DNA of 10,544 bases from Pirellulales bacterium (GCA_030605745.1 JAUWHT010000403.1:1-10544); one strand, 5' to 3'. Positions 1-6,708 are shown, counted from the stretch's first letter. Made by a program: numbers and translations. The notes: generated from the letters alone by a model not told the origin.

Positions 1-60
1 CGCGGGTGGTCTGTGCCGGGGGTGGGCGAGCGTCGTGCGTCTTAATCCCGAGGGCGGGGC

Positions 61-163
61 GCGCAACCCGTACCGCGGCGGGGGTTGCCCGGCGGGTTGC
101 TGGTTGCCCACTCCCCACCTGTGTCACCGCGCCGGGCAAGCCCGGCCGCTATACGGGTTGCGC
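61..163. repeat. REPIN-like inverted repeat pair near the left edge
   Basis: Two 34-base arms, 61-94 and 130-163, are imperfect reverse complements separated by 35 bases. Each arm contains a smaller hairpin of the type CCGGGC-TTG-CCCGG, so this is two head-to-head palindromic units. The outer ends match exactly over ten bases (GCGCAACCCG). The core resembles the units at 2345-2430 and the REP units around the transposase at 9722-10544. It lies 16 bases beyond the stop codon of the minus-strand gene 180-950 and could help to end that transcript or protect its 3' end; this role is inference. The left arm diverges more from the family core than the right arm. Confidence 0.75.
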
Positions 164-179
164 GCAGCGACGTCGAGAT

Positions 180-950
180 TCAGTCGCTCGACGCTCGCCA
201 ACCACTGGAACTGACCACCTTCGCCGGCGAGGAGATCAGGCGGTAGTGCGTGGCCTGAAGGAGTTGCCGCGACGCGGTGCGGTTGTCAGGGTCGATCAGC
301 TTCGGCACGGGCGTCGAATTGAGGTTGGTGCTGGGGATCGGCTTCAGTCCGCCACCTTCCGCAGGCTGGGAGTTTTCCTGGTACGTCTTTGGCACCGTGC
401 TGCCGCTGGGCGCCGTCGTCGAACCCGACGGACCCGAATACGGCACGACCGGCGTGCTCACCGCACCGCAACCGGCCGGACCACATGCCGAAGGAATGGT
501 CGTCGCCGGAGTGCAAATGCCGGCACACGGATCGCACGCCCCATACGAAACGCACGGAACGCACGGGTTCGAGTAAACCAGCCGGTACGTTGTATACGGC
601 ACCAGCCGTGCCCGATAAGTCCAAGTTGTCACCGGGCGGTAAGTGGTCACCGGGCAACCGGTCCAGAAATTACAGTAGGTCGCTGCCTGACAGGTCGTCA
701 CCGGCACCCGCTGGTACACCGTCCGATAACAGGTCTGCGGCATATAGCAGCAAGTCTGCGCCGCGCAGGGGTTGCAGACTGCCGGGGCAGCAACCGGTGC
801 CGCGTACGGGGCCATGTAAGTTGTTCGGGCCGTTCCGCACCAGCCGAACAAGCCGTCGAGGAACCCGCAGGCCTCGCTCTTCGCAGGCGTCGCCAGCAAC
901 ATTGCCACAACACCACACACCACCAGACCACGTACTTTTCGATTAACCAT
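180..950 (-). CDS. Cys-rich exported planctomycete protein, function unknown
   Basis: A 256-residue protein. Residues 1-27 look like a Sec signal peptide: basic start MVNRKVR, hydrophobic run at about 9-20, likely cleavage after SEA before Cys28. The mature part has seventeen cysteines between 28 and 161, several in CxxC or CC pairs (59/62, 67-68, 130/133, 139/142). Residues 70-126 form a Tyr/Thr/Val/Arg-rich stretch (RTVYQRVPVTTC, VTTYRPVTTWTYRARLVPY) loosely like the YTV repeats of the protein at 7967-9637. From about 162 to the end it is Ser/Thr/Pro-rich and probably disordered. I recognise it as a type of secreted protein common in planctomycetes but know no assigned function; a cell-envelope role is inference. 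ATG at 950 is preceded by GGAG about nine bases upstream. The gene appears to be transcribed alone. Confidence 0.85.
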   Translation of the reverse strand: MVNRKVRGLVVCGVVAMLLATPAKSEACGFLDGLFGWCGTARTTYMAPYAAPVAAPAVCNPCAAQTCCYMPQTCYRTVYQRVPVTTCQAATYCNFWTGCPVTTYRPVTTWTYRARLVPYTTYRLVYSNPCVPCVSYGACDPCAGICTPATTIPSACGPAGCGAVSTPVVPYSGPSGSTTAPSGSTVPKTYQENSQPAEGGGLKPIPSTNLNSTPVPKLIDPDNRTASRQLLQATHYRLISSPAKVVSSSGWRASSD

Positions 951-989
951 GATCAGACTCCAGATTTTGGGGAAAGGGTCGACTACTTA

Positions 990-1018
990 ACCAAACCAGT
1001 TTTTAGCCGCCGTGTCAA
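990..1018 (-). promoter_or_regulatory. Possible sigma70-type promoter for the 180-950 gene
   Basis: On the minus strand a perfect TTGACA (1018-1013) is followed after 17 bases by TTTGGT (995-990), about 40 bases before the start codon. The -35 matches the consensus fully, but the -10 matches only three of six bases, so this is a weak call. Confidence 0.25.
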
Positions 1019-1187
1019 GCAGCCATAGCTGCCGATCGGACATTTGGTTGCACTTTCTTGTCCTGAGAGTTATGCACTTCAGGCAAACCGTTCAGTTCAT
1101 AACGATTATGACGCCGCGTACCGGCGAGGAAACCGGCACCCGTACCTTCTAAAAGCCTAGTTCACAGTTTGCCGCCGTGCCGGACAG

Positions 1188-1286
1188 AAAGCCGCGACCG
1201 GTGGTCGCGCCCCGGAACACAGTCACGCGGTCTTCTCGAATCGCCGGTCGCGACTTTATATTGGCGCGACCACCGGTCGCGGCTTT
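1188..1286. repeat. Palindromic repeat cluster, GCGACCGGTGGTCGC family
   Basis: Three related units. The arms 1188-1211 and 1263-1286 are exact 24-base reverse complements. A third, degenerate unit at 1242-1259 lies in direct orientation to the 1263-1286 arm. Each full unit is itself a hairpin, GCGACC around a three-base loop with GGTCGC. The family differs from the GGGCTTGCCC repeats elsewhere in the window. On the minus strand the TAA stop of the ATPase gene (1287-1285) overlaps the first bases of the repeat, so the element starts exactly where the operon ends. It may act as a 3' stabiliser or transcription end; no T-run follows it. The surrounding gap 951-1284 otherwise holds only the weak promoter candidate of the 180-950 gene. 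Confidence 0.8.
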
Positions 1287-1893
1287 ATGCCAGCCGTCGT
1301 TGCTCGTACAGGTCGTACAGGTCGAACAGCATCTCGCGCAGATCGCTGCGGTGGCGGGAAAACCGCTCGGCAACGTCTTCTCGGGTGATGTACGATGGGT
1401 AATCGCGCTGAAGCTGCTGGACGATCTGCCGGGCCAACGGGAGGTTTGCCGTGGTGCGGTACAACTCCGGCAGGCCGACCGGAACGTGGGCTGTAACCAC
1501 CAGTCCCACTCTGCGGCGGCGGCAGAAACGTCTCAGCCGGAACCGGACCCAACGGCCAAGCTGTTCGTAACCGTCGATGATCACAACGGTCGAAGTGTCC
1601 AACCTCGCCGTGCGGCGCAAGTCCAGCGGCAGTCGGCGCTGGCCGTCGTGCAACTCGACCGGCAGCACCCGGCGCCCGGCCCGCTCGATGGCCGGCGCCA
1701 GCGCCGCCAGCAGGGCCGACTTACCAGAGCCATGTGGTCCGATAACTTGTCCACGCCAGGCATTTCGTCGCAGCCGATCGACCAGTGCCCAGGCAGTCTC
1801 GCCGGGTGCGAAGAGAAACGGAAGGGCCCCTGGCCGAACCCGGCGGCTAGAGAACGGGTTTTCCGGGGTTGCCGGTTCGTCACGTTCGTTCAC
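1285..1893 (-). CDS. Small P-loop ATPase, last gene of the cluster
   Basis: A 202-residue protein with Walker A IGPHGSGKS at 51-59 and Walker B VVIIDGYEQL at 103-112. GLVVTAH at 130-136 sits where AAA/STAND-type ATPases carry sensor 1. The C-terminal part is an all-helical lid ending with HRSDLREMLFDLYDLYEQRR (181-200). No DNA-binding, protease or membrane segment is visible. It resembles small AAA-like ATP-binding proteins found in planctomycetes, but I know no substrate or pathway. The start is GTG at 1893; its first four bases, GTGA, overlap the TGA stop of the upstream gene (1892-1890), which indicates translational coupling. No strong ribosome binding site is seen. The stop codon touches the repeat cluster at 1188-1286. 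The ATPase fold is clear; the role is unknown. Confidence 0.88.
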   Translation of the reverse strand: MNERDEPATPENPFSSRRVRPGALPFLFAPGETAWALVDRLRRNAWRGQVIGPHGSGKSALLAALAPAIERAGRRVLPVELHDGQRRLPLDLRRTARLDTSTVVIIDGYEQLGRWVRFRLRRFCRRRRVGLVVTAHVPVGLPELYRTTANLPLARQIVQQLQRDYPSYITREDVAERFSRHRSDLREMLFDLYDLYEQRRLA

Positions 1894-2291
1894 GGTGCGG
1901 AGACCTTTACTGCCGGGACGTTACTCAACTGAAACACCTTTTGCCCCACCACTTCTTTGCCGCGGTCCAGAAAAGCACGCACACGCACGCACCAGCGGAG
2001 TCTCATAATCAGGCCGTCGTAACTCAACGGGCTGCGGGGCAGAATCGTGCTGAACCGCCCGGGCCGAGTCGGGTCGATCCAGTCGCCCTGCTCAGTATCC
2101 AGCCGCCAGAACTCGTGTACCGCCAGGTCCTCGTCCCCCTTGCCCTCGGTGTACCACAATACTGAGACCTCCACTGCCTTGACGGCCCCGATGTGGACTG
2201 ACGCGAGCCGGTACTCACCCGAGAGGGTTTCACCAGGTTGGTACACCCGGCCGCTGCCGTCGAAGCGGATGGTCACTACCGGATCGGTCAT
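1890..2291 (-). CDS. Small arrestin-like protein
   Basis: A 133-residue soluble protein without signal peptide or membrane segment. The alternating hydrophobic pattern suggests an all-beta fold: VYQPGETLSGEYRL at about 16-29, EVSVLWYTEGKG at about 41-52, and a C-terminal LSYDGLIMRLRWCVRVRAFL followed by a VFQLS-type final strand. This matches the arrestin-like/Spo0M layout, where a Y-x-P-G-E-x-L strand opens the domain and a Y-x-G-x-x-x-x-I-x-W-x-V strand lies near the end. Bacterial proteins of this type are thought to act as scaffolds. ATG at 2291 has an ideal AGGAGG at 2305-2300, eight bases upstream. The gene overlaps the following ATPase by 4 bp and lies 168 bp after the DUF3592 gene. 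The assignment rests on pattern alone. Confidence 0.82.
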   Translation of the reverse strand: MTDPVVTIRFDGSGRVYQPGETLSGEYRLASVHIGAVKAVEVSVLWYTEGKGDEDLAVHEFWRLDTEQGDWIDPTRPGRFSTILPRSPLSYDGLIMRLRWCVRVRAFLDRGKEVVGQKVFQLSNVPAVKVSAP

Positions 2292-2344
2292 GCACCGGGC
2301 CTCCTGCTAAGAAGGGTTGTGGAGTCGTTGACATTTCCAATAGT

Positions 2345-2430
2345 CGTTTAGCCGCCGGGCTTGCCCGGCGCGTTTGCATTCGAGCGTATTGATACCAGCC
2401 AACGCGCCGGGCTTGCCCGGCGGCTAAACG
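2345..2430. repeat. REPIN-like hairpin inside the gene cluster
   Basis: Arms 2345-2374 and 2401-2430 are 30-base reverse complements, differing only in the central CTTG/CAAG, with a 26-base loop. Each arm carries the core GCCGCCGGGCTTGCCCGGCG, itself a hairpin. It fills most of the 168-bp gap between the DUF3592 gene (stop 2460) and the arrestin-like gene (start 2291). The core is related to the REP units around the transposase at the right end, but with paired base changes that keep the stem. The position suggests it could attenuate transcription or stabilise the upstream part of the message; this is inference. Confidence 0.88.
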
Positions 2431-2459
2431 GTAGATCAGTTGAACATAGCGTTGTAATA

Positions 2460-3758
2460 CTAATGGCCTAACAGCCTATTGGCCGGTTGGATGATCACCG
2501 GGAAGGACCGCTTGTAGTCGGGCCAGCCGGCGACGTCCCCTTTTACGACCACTTTCCAGTTGATCTCGTTGTGGTCTGCCTTGAACGAGTGCATCGCGCC
2601 GGCCGGTATGCCCAGTTCGCATTCGGCCTCGAAGGGCAGCCCGCGATGGACCTCGAACGCCTCGCGGCGCAAGATCTCCTGCCGGTAGACGTCTCTGGTT
2701 TCGGTCCGGGTGTTGGTCCCCTGCCGATAAGTGGCCTCTTCCTCGCAGACCAACAGCACCTGGATCGAGTTCATCATCAACTGGCCGGACTGGGTCACAA
2801 ATAGCCGACAGCGATCGCGCGGGTACAGCGGGTGGTCAGAAATCTCAACCAGCGTCGGCCCGATGCCGGTGGTAACCAGCAATTGCCGGATGAAAAACGC
2901 GATCAACCCGATCCCCACCAGCACGAACGGAATGATGAACAGCGTCAGGAACCAATCGGGATTCCCCTTCAGGTACCCGCCGACGGCAAACACCACGAAC
3001 ACCGACACGATGCCGTTCCACAGCAAGCAAGCCATCAGCACACCGAACAGGATCCAGGCGGGTGAGCTGGCAATCGGCAAGCGGAACTTCAGCCTGGTGC
3101 CTGGACTGTTGGTGATGTCGGCGCAGTCGGGGATATTGGGGAACTTCCGCTGCGGTTCGTTGTTCGTATTGAACAGGTCGCGCCGGGTCATCGCCGCGCA
3201 ACGCTCCGCCGACTTGCCCCAGTGCAGCACCGAGTAGACAAAACCGCCCCCACTAATCACGATAAACGAAACCGGTACGATGAACACCAGCCAAATCCAC
3301 CAGGTGTACCCTCGCACCAGCACCGCCACACTCGGATCGGCCGGGTCGTACCAGCAGCGGTACTCCTTAGGGTTCTTCTCGTCGACGGTGAATTGGCTGA
3401 GGATTGCCTGTTTGTCGCTTCGTCCACTGGAGTACGACATGGAAATGTCGTAGGTCCACCTGACGTAGGTTTGGCCATCGATCTGGTATCGGATTTTGAT
3501 TTCAGGGCGGTAACGCGTGCCTTCGTCGCTATGGCTCTCGCCGATGCGCTTGTCCAGAACCACGCACGTGTGCTCGACGAACTCGTGGTTGACCCGCCAC
3601 TCGGGGACCACCAGGGTGGTGAACAGGACGGCCAAGACACCGCAGCCGATCAACAAGAAGATCGCGAAGAACAGGGCCTCACCGGCGCTGCCGAGCTTGC
3701 TGGACCCGGTGCTCCGGTTGCCTCGTTTCTTTTCGTAGTATCGAAAACTACGAGCCAT
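2460..3758 (-). CDS. DUF3592 membrane protein with C-terminal arrestin-like region
   Basis: A 432-residue protein with four probable transmembrane helices at about 28-51, 152-177, 233-262 and 268-292. Between the first two lies a beta-rich domain (about 64-150) with the DUF3592 pattern: TCVVLDKRI, RYRPEIKIRYQIDGQTY, then YRCWYDPADPSVAVLVRG. The C-terminal part (about 300-425) looks arrestin-like: PLYPRDRCRLFV, SIQVLLVCEEEATY and a final NEINWKVVVKG strand ending in FPVIIQP. That layout resembles the neighbouring 133-residue protein. DUF3592 has no known function. The ATG at 3758 follows the stop of the alpha-CTD-like gene by 5 bp, and GAGG just upstream overlaps that stop, so the two are probably co-translated. 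The gene ends 30 bases before the 2345-2430 repeat. Confidence 0.9.
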   Translation of the reverse strand: MARSFRYYEKKRGNRSTGSSKLGSAGEALFFAIFLLIGCGVLAVLFTTLVVPEWRVNHEFVEHTCVVLDKRIGESHSDEGTRYRPEIKIRYQIDGQTYVRWTYDISMSYSSGRSDKQAILSQFTVDEKNPKEYRCWYDPADPSVAVLVRGYTWWIWLVFIVPVSFIVISGGGFVYSVLHWGKSAERCAAMTRRDLFNTNNEPQRKFPNIPDCADITNSPGTRLKFRLPIASSPAWILFGVLMACLLWNGIVSVFVVFAVGGYLKGNPDWFLTLFIIPFVLVGIGLIAFFIRQLLVTTGIGPTLVEISDHPLYPRDRCRLFVTQSGQLMMNSIQVLLVCEEEATYRQGTNTRTETRDVYRQEILRREAFEVHRGLPFEAECELGIPAGAMHSFKADHNEINWKVVVKGDVAGWPDYKRSFPVIIQPANRLLGH

Positions 3759-3763
3759 ATTCC

Positions 3764-4066
3764 TCAGCGCGGCTGTGGGGCGAACTGCTGCCGGTCGGTC
3801 ATCGACTCGCGCTTCGACTTGCGGTAGAAGCCGACCCCTTCCAGCGCCCTGTACACCTCTTCCAATGTCTTCTCGCCGAAATTCGGGATGCTCAGCAAAT
3901 CATCGCGAGTGCAATGCAACAAGTCGTTGACGGTGAAAATTCCCCGGTCCTCCAGACAATTTGTCGTGCGGACCGACAAGCCGATCTCGGCCGTGCTCAT
4001 TTCCAGCTTCTCGGCCATGTCTTTGGCTTGCGTGTCTCTGCTTCGCAATGGGATTTTGGTTCCCAT
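3764..4066 (-). CDS. Free-standing RNA polymerase alpha-CTD-like protein
   Basis: A 100-residue protein. Residues 28-80 match the C-terminal domain of the RNA polymerase alpha subunit: IGLSVRTTNCLEDRGI aligns with E. coli ELTVRSANCLKAE, and LLSIPNFGEKTLEEV with LLKTPNLGKKSLTEI, the helix-hairpin-helix part. The arginine equivalent to E. coli R265, which contacts UP-element DNA, is kept (R33), as are N36, C37 and the Gly and second Lys of the GxK loop. The alpha N-terminal dimerisation domain is absent, so it is not rpoA. The remainder (1-27, 81-100) is polar and charged. The reading frame runs upstream to 4195, but ATG 4066 has the good ribosome binding site and the upstream residues resemble no domain. 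It leads the minus-strand cluster, so DNA binding or anti-sigma/regulator-like action is possible but unproven. Confidence 0.88.
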   Translation of the reverse strand: MGTKIPLRSRDTQAKDMAEKLEMSTAEIGLSVRTTNCLEDRGIFTVNDLLHCTRDDLLSIPNFGEKTLEEVYRALEGVGFYRKSKRESMTDRQQFAPQPR

Positions 4067-4071
4067 GGGGT

Positions 4072-4078
4072 CCCTCCC
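4072..4078 (-). promoter_or_regulatory. Ribosome binding site fixing the alpha-CTD-like start
   Basis: On the minus strand GGGAGGG lies five bases before the ATG at 4066. No similar site precedes the more upstream in-frame ATG at 4195, so 4066 is preferred. Confidence 0.65.
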
Positions 4079-4143
4079 AAACGGTTCCTGTTGTATGGTA
4101 ACGTGTCGACAAGGCGACGAACCCAACTTATCATCAAGAGGAA

Positions 4144-4149
4144 AGTATA
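4144..4149 (-). promoter_or_regulatory. Possible -10 box for the minus-strand cluster
   Basis: TATACT on the minus strand, about 78 bases before the alpha-CTD-like ATG, matches the sigma70 -10 consensus at five of six bases. No convincing -35 lies at the right distance, so this is only a candidate. Confidence 0.2.
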
Positions 4150-4177
4150 GCGATTTACGCGATCTTGAATAGGTCAG

Positions 4178-4314
4178 AATGGGGTCAGAGCGCACTTAGT
4201 CATTAGCTTGGATGAGGAGCCCGCAGGCGCTAATGACTAAGTGCGCTCTGACCCCCCGATAGGGAGTCCGTAGGCACTAATGACGCTAATGACTAAGTGC
4301 GCTCTGACCCCATT
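4178..4314. repeat. GGGGTCAGAGCGCACTTAGT repeat cluster overlapping the helicase start
   Basis: Three arms. Arm A (4178-4207) and arm C (4285-4314) are exact 30-base reverse complements. Arm B (4229-4255) repeats most of arm C in the same direction. The 5' flanks of B and C are also similar (GGAGCCCGCAGGC and GGAGTCCGTAGGC, each followed by CTAATGAC), and C has an extra GCTAATGAC copy. B and C therefore look like a tandem duplication of about 48-57 bp facing the inverted arm A. This is a different family from the other repeats. The cluster fills the divergent gap between the alpha-CTD-like and helicase genes and overlaps the first 35 bases of the helicase reading frame. I suspect a REP-type element mobilised by another transposase; this is inference. 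Confidence 0.85.
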
Positions 4315-6538
4315 CCTGCTGGAAGGCCTGACCGACGCCCAGCGCAAGGCGGTCGTGCACCTGGAAGGGCCGCTGCTGATCCTGGCCGGCCCGGGAAGCG
4401 GCAAGACCCGGGTCGTTACCCACCGCGTCGCCTGGCTGTTGAACCAAGGCGTGCCCGGCCACCAGATCCTGGCCCTGACCTTCACCAACAAGGCGGCCGA
4501 CGAGATGCGCGGCCGCGTTGAACGGTTGGTCCCCGATCACTCGGTCTGGCTGAGTACCTTTCACCGCTTTTGCGCCAGGTTACTGCGGAAATATGCACCG
4601 TTTGTGGGGCTTCGGGAAAACTACACAATCTATGACGTCGCCGATAGCAACCGAGCACTTGGACGCGCCCTGGCCAAACTCGACATCGACACTACCCCCT
4701 TCACCCCCGACGCCGTTGCCAAGGCCATCGGTTGGGCCAAGAACAACCTGATCTTGCCCGGCCAGTACGAACCTCGTCCGGGGCACGCCCTGGGAAGCGT
4801 GGTGAAGCGGGTTTACCCGGCTTACCAGGCCCAACTGGCAGACTCGAACGCCGCCGATTTCGACGACCTGCTGCTGCACGTAGCCATCCTGTTGCGCGAG
4901 AACCCCGAGGTCCGCCGAAGCCTCGACGAGCGATATCGATTCATCCTCATCGACGAGTACCAGGATACGAACCTGGCCCAGTACGCGATCGCTCGGGCGC
5001 TGTCGATCGACCATCCCAACCTGGCGGTAACCGGCGACCCGGACCAATCGATCTACGGCTGGCGGGGTGCGAACCTGAACAACATCCTGGAGTTCGAGAA
5101 GGATTTCCCCAATGTCCGCGTCGTGCGGCTGGAGCGGAACTACCGAAGCACACAGCGGATCTTGCAGGTCGCCGCCAAGCTGATTTCCCATAATGTGCAG
5201 CGGAAGGAAAAGAACCTCTACACCGAGAACGGCCGAGGAGCGCCGGTCCGGTTGGTCACGTATCCGACCCAGAAGGACGAGGTGGAGGGCATCGCTTCGC
5301 AGATAGCCGGCGAGATTCGTTCCGGCCGCCGCCGGCCGCGCGATTTCGCCGTCTTCTACCGGGTGAATGCGCTCTCTCGTGGTTTGGAGTTCGCCCTGCG
5401 CGAACTGGGCGTGCCCTACCAGATGGTCCACGGCCTAGAGTTCTTCCAGCGCAAGGAAATCAAGGACGTGCTGGCCTACTTGCAGCTTCTTAACAATCCG
5501 CACGACGAGGTGGCGCTTTTGCGGTCGATCAACACGCCGGCCCGCGGCATCGGAAAGACTACGCTCGGGCGGCTCTCGGACCATGCGGCCCGCCGCGGCC
5601 TGACCATGCTGGAAGCCGCCCGGGAGGCACAACAAATCGAGTCGCTTAGCAAGCGCAGCGCCTCGCTGCTGGGCAAGTTCGTCGGGCTGTTCGACCGGCT
5701 CTCGGCGATTTCCGGCGGGCCGGTCGAGGAAATCCTCGGCCATGTGCTTGCCGGGACCAGCTACCGGGAGCAGTTGAGCAGTTCCAACAACGAAGAAGAT
5801 CAAGAGCGCCTGGCCAACATCGAGGAATTGCTGACCGTCGCCCGAGAGTTCGACGAACGCTACAACGGCGATGGATACCTGGAGGCGTTCCTCGAAGAGT
5901 CGAGCTTGGTAAACGACACCGACGACTGGGAAGTTGAGGTCGATCGGGTGACGCTGATGACGCTGCACGCCTCGAAGGGCCTGGAGTTTCCGGTCGTGTA
6001 CCTGATGGCGGTAGAAGAGGGGTTATTACCCCATGAGCGGAGCCTCCGGCAGGAGAATCAGCTTGAGGAGGAGCGGCGGCTGATGTTCGTAGGCATCACC
6101 AGGGCGCAGCAGGAACTCCAATTCAGCATGGCCGAGTACCGTGACTTCCGCGGCCAGCGCAAACTGACCGTCCCCAGCCGTTTCCTGATGGAGTTGCCGC
6201 GGGAGGAAATGGACCTTCAGGCCCCGGAAGCAGCCGAATACCTAGCGGCCGAACCGGCCCTCTCGCGGACCAGGCCCGAACCGCAGACACGTGCTGCGCC
6301 CGCGGCGGAACTTACCACCGCGGCCGAGTTGGCCGCCGGCGGGACACCCTCGCCGCCCGTTTCGCCCGACGTGTTCCGCCAAGGTATGTTAGTGCTTCAT
6401 CCGAGCTGCGGTCTGGGCCGGGTGGTGGCGCTAAGCGGCGCCGGCGCCAGCCGCAAGGCCACCGTCGACTTCGGCTCGCACGGCGGCCAGAAAAAGTACG
6501 TGCTGAGCAAAAGCCCACTGCGCCCAGTAAAGGGGTAG
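4280..6538 (+). CDS. UvrD/PcrA-type superfamily 1A DNA helicase
   Basis: A 752-residue 3'-5' helicase of the UvrD/PcrA/Rep group, which acts in nucleotide excision and mismatch repair and in removing obstacles to replication. All motifs are present: Q motif (Gln21), Walker A AGPGSGKTR (36-44), Ia LTFTNKAADEM, II LIDEYQDTN (223-231), III TGDPDQSIYGWRGA (251-264), IV LERNYRSTQ (284-292), V VTLMTLHASKGLEFP (557-571) and VI EEERRLMFVGITRAQ (596-610). After an Ala/Pro/Glu-rich linker (about 645-690) a Tudor-like end follows (FRQGMLVLHPSCGLGRVVAL to SPLRPV), as in PcrA/UvrD, where it binds RNA polymerase. The first about 11 residues, MTLMTKCALTP, are encoded by the repeat at 4178-4314. A TAG at 4271-4273 blocks upstream extension, and later starts would lose the Q motif. 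GGGAG at 4262-4266 is a poorly spaced ribosome binding site. ATG 4289 is an alternative start. Confidence 0.95.
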   Translation: MTLMTKCALTPFLLEGLTDAQRKAVVHLEGPLLILAGPGSGKTRVVTHRVAWLLNQGVPGHQILALTFTNKAADEMRGRVERLVPDHSVWLSTFHRFCARLLRKYAPFVGLRENYTIYDVADSNRALGRALAKLDIDTTPFTPDAVAKAIGWAKNNLILPGQYEPRPGHALGSVVKRVYPAYQAQLADSNAADFDDLLLHVAILLRENPEVRRSLDERYRFILIDEYQDTNLAQYAIARALSIDHPNLAVTGDPDQSIYGWRGANLNNILEFEKDFPNVRVVRLERNYRSTQRILQVAAKLISHNVQRKEKNLYTENGRGAPVRLVTYPTQKDEVEGIASQIAGEIRSGRRRPRDFAVFYRVNALSRGLEFALRELGVPYQMVHGLEFFQRKEIKDVLAYLQLLNNPHDEVALLRSINTPARGIGKTTLGRLSDHAARRGLTMLEAAREAQQIESLSKRSASLLGKFVGLFDRLSAISGGPVEEILGHVLAGTSYREQLSSSNNEEDQERLANIEELLTVAREFDERYNGDGYLEAFLEESSLVNDTDDWEVEVDRVTLMTLHASKGLEFPVVYLMAVEEGLLPHERSLRQENQLEEERRLMFVGITRAQQELQFSMAEYRDFRGQRKLTVPSRFLMELPREEMDLQAPEAAEYLAAEPALSRTRPEPQTRAAPAAELTTAAELAAGGTPSPPVSPDVFRQGMLVLHPSCGLGRVVALSGAGASRKATVDFGSHGGQKKYVLSKSPLRPVKG

Positions 6539-6603
6539 ACAACATGCGTGATGCGCTCGGGCCAATCTACAATCTAGCGAGGCGTAGCCTCAGACCAACG
6601 GGA

Positions 6604-6663
6604 GGGTTCAGGGTTCAGGATTTCTGGGAAAACGTGGAACTCCAAGTCCTGAACCCTGAACCC
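6604..6663. repeat. 17-bp perfect inverted repeat after the helicase gene
   Basis: Arms 6604-6620 and 6647-6663 are exact reverse complements with a 26-base loop. Each arm contains a doubled GGGTTCA/TGAACCC unit. It starts 65 bases after the helicase stop. No T-run follows on either strand, so it is not a standard intrinsic terminator, though it may still shape the helicase 3' end. It resembles none of the other repeat families in this window. The rest of the 6539-6758 gap holds only the tandem repeat described separately. Confidence 0.75.
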
Positions 6664-6708
6664 CAACAAAACTTGACTCATTTGCAACAACTTTTGAAAG
6701 CTAAGTAA

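Noticed and set aside
6..1028. 340-codon plus-strand frame across the left end
   Set aside because: Arg-rich composition typical of an antisense GC-rich frame; it crosses the repeat at 61-163 and lies opposite a convincing exported protein gene.
1177..1932. 251-codon plus-strand frame opposite the ATPase gene
   Set aside because: No recognisable domain; the minus strand encodes intact Walker A and B motifs and a coupled start.
4067..4195. Upstream extension of the alpha-CTD-like frame
   Set aside because: No ribosome binding site at the upstream ATG, no domain-like residues and entry into the repeat cluster; the ATG at 4066 has GGGAGGG at good spacing.
4580..5431. 283-codon minus-strand frame inside the helicase gene
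   Set aside because: It is a shadow of the helicase coding sequence in GC-rich DNA with no domain content.
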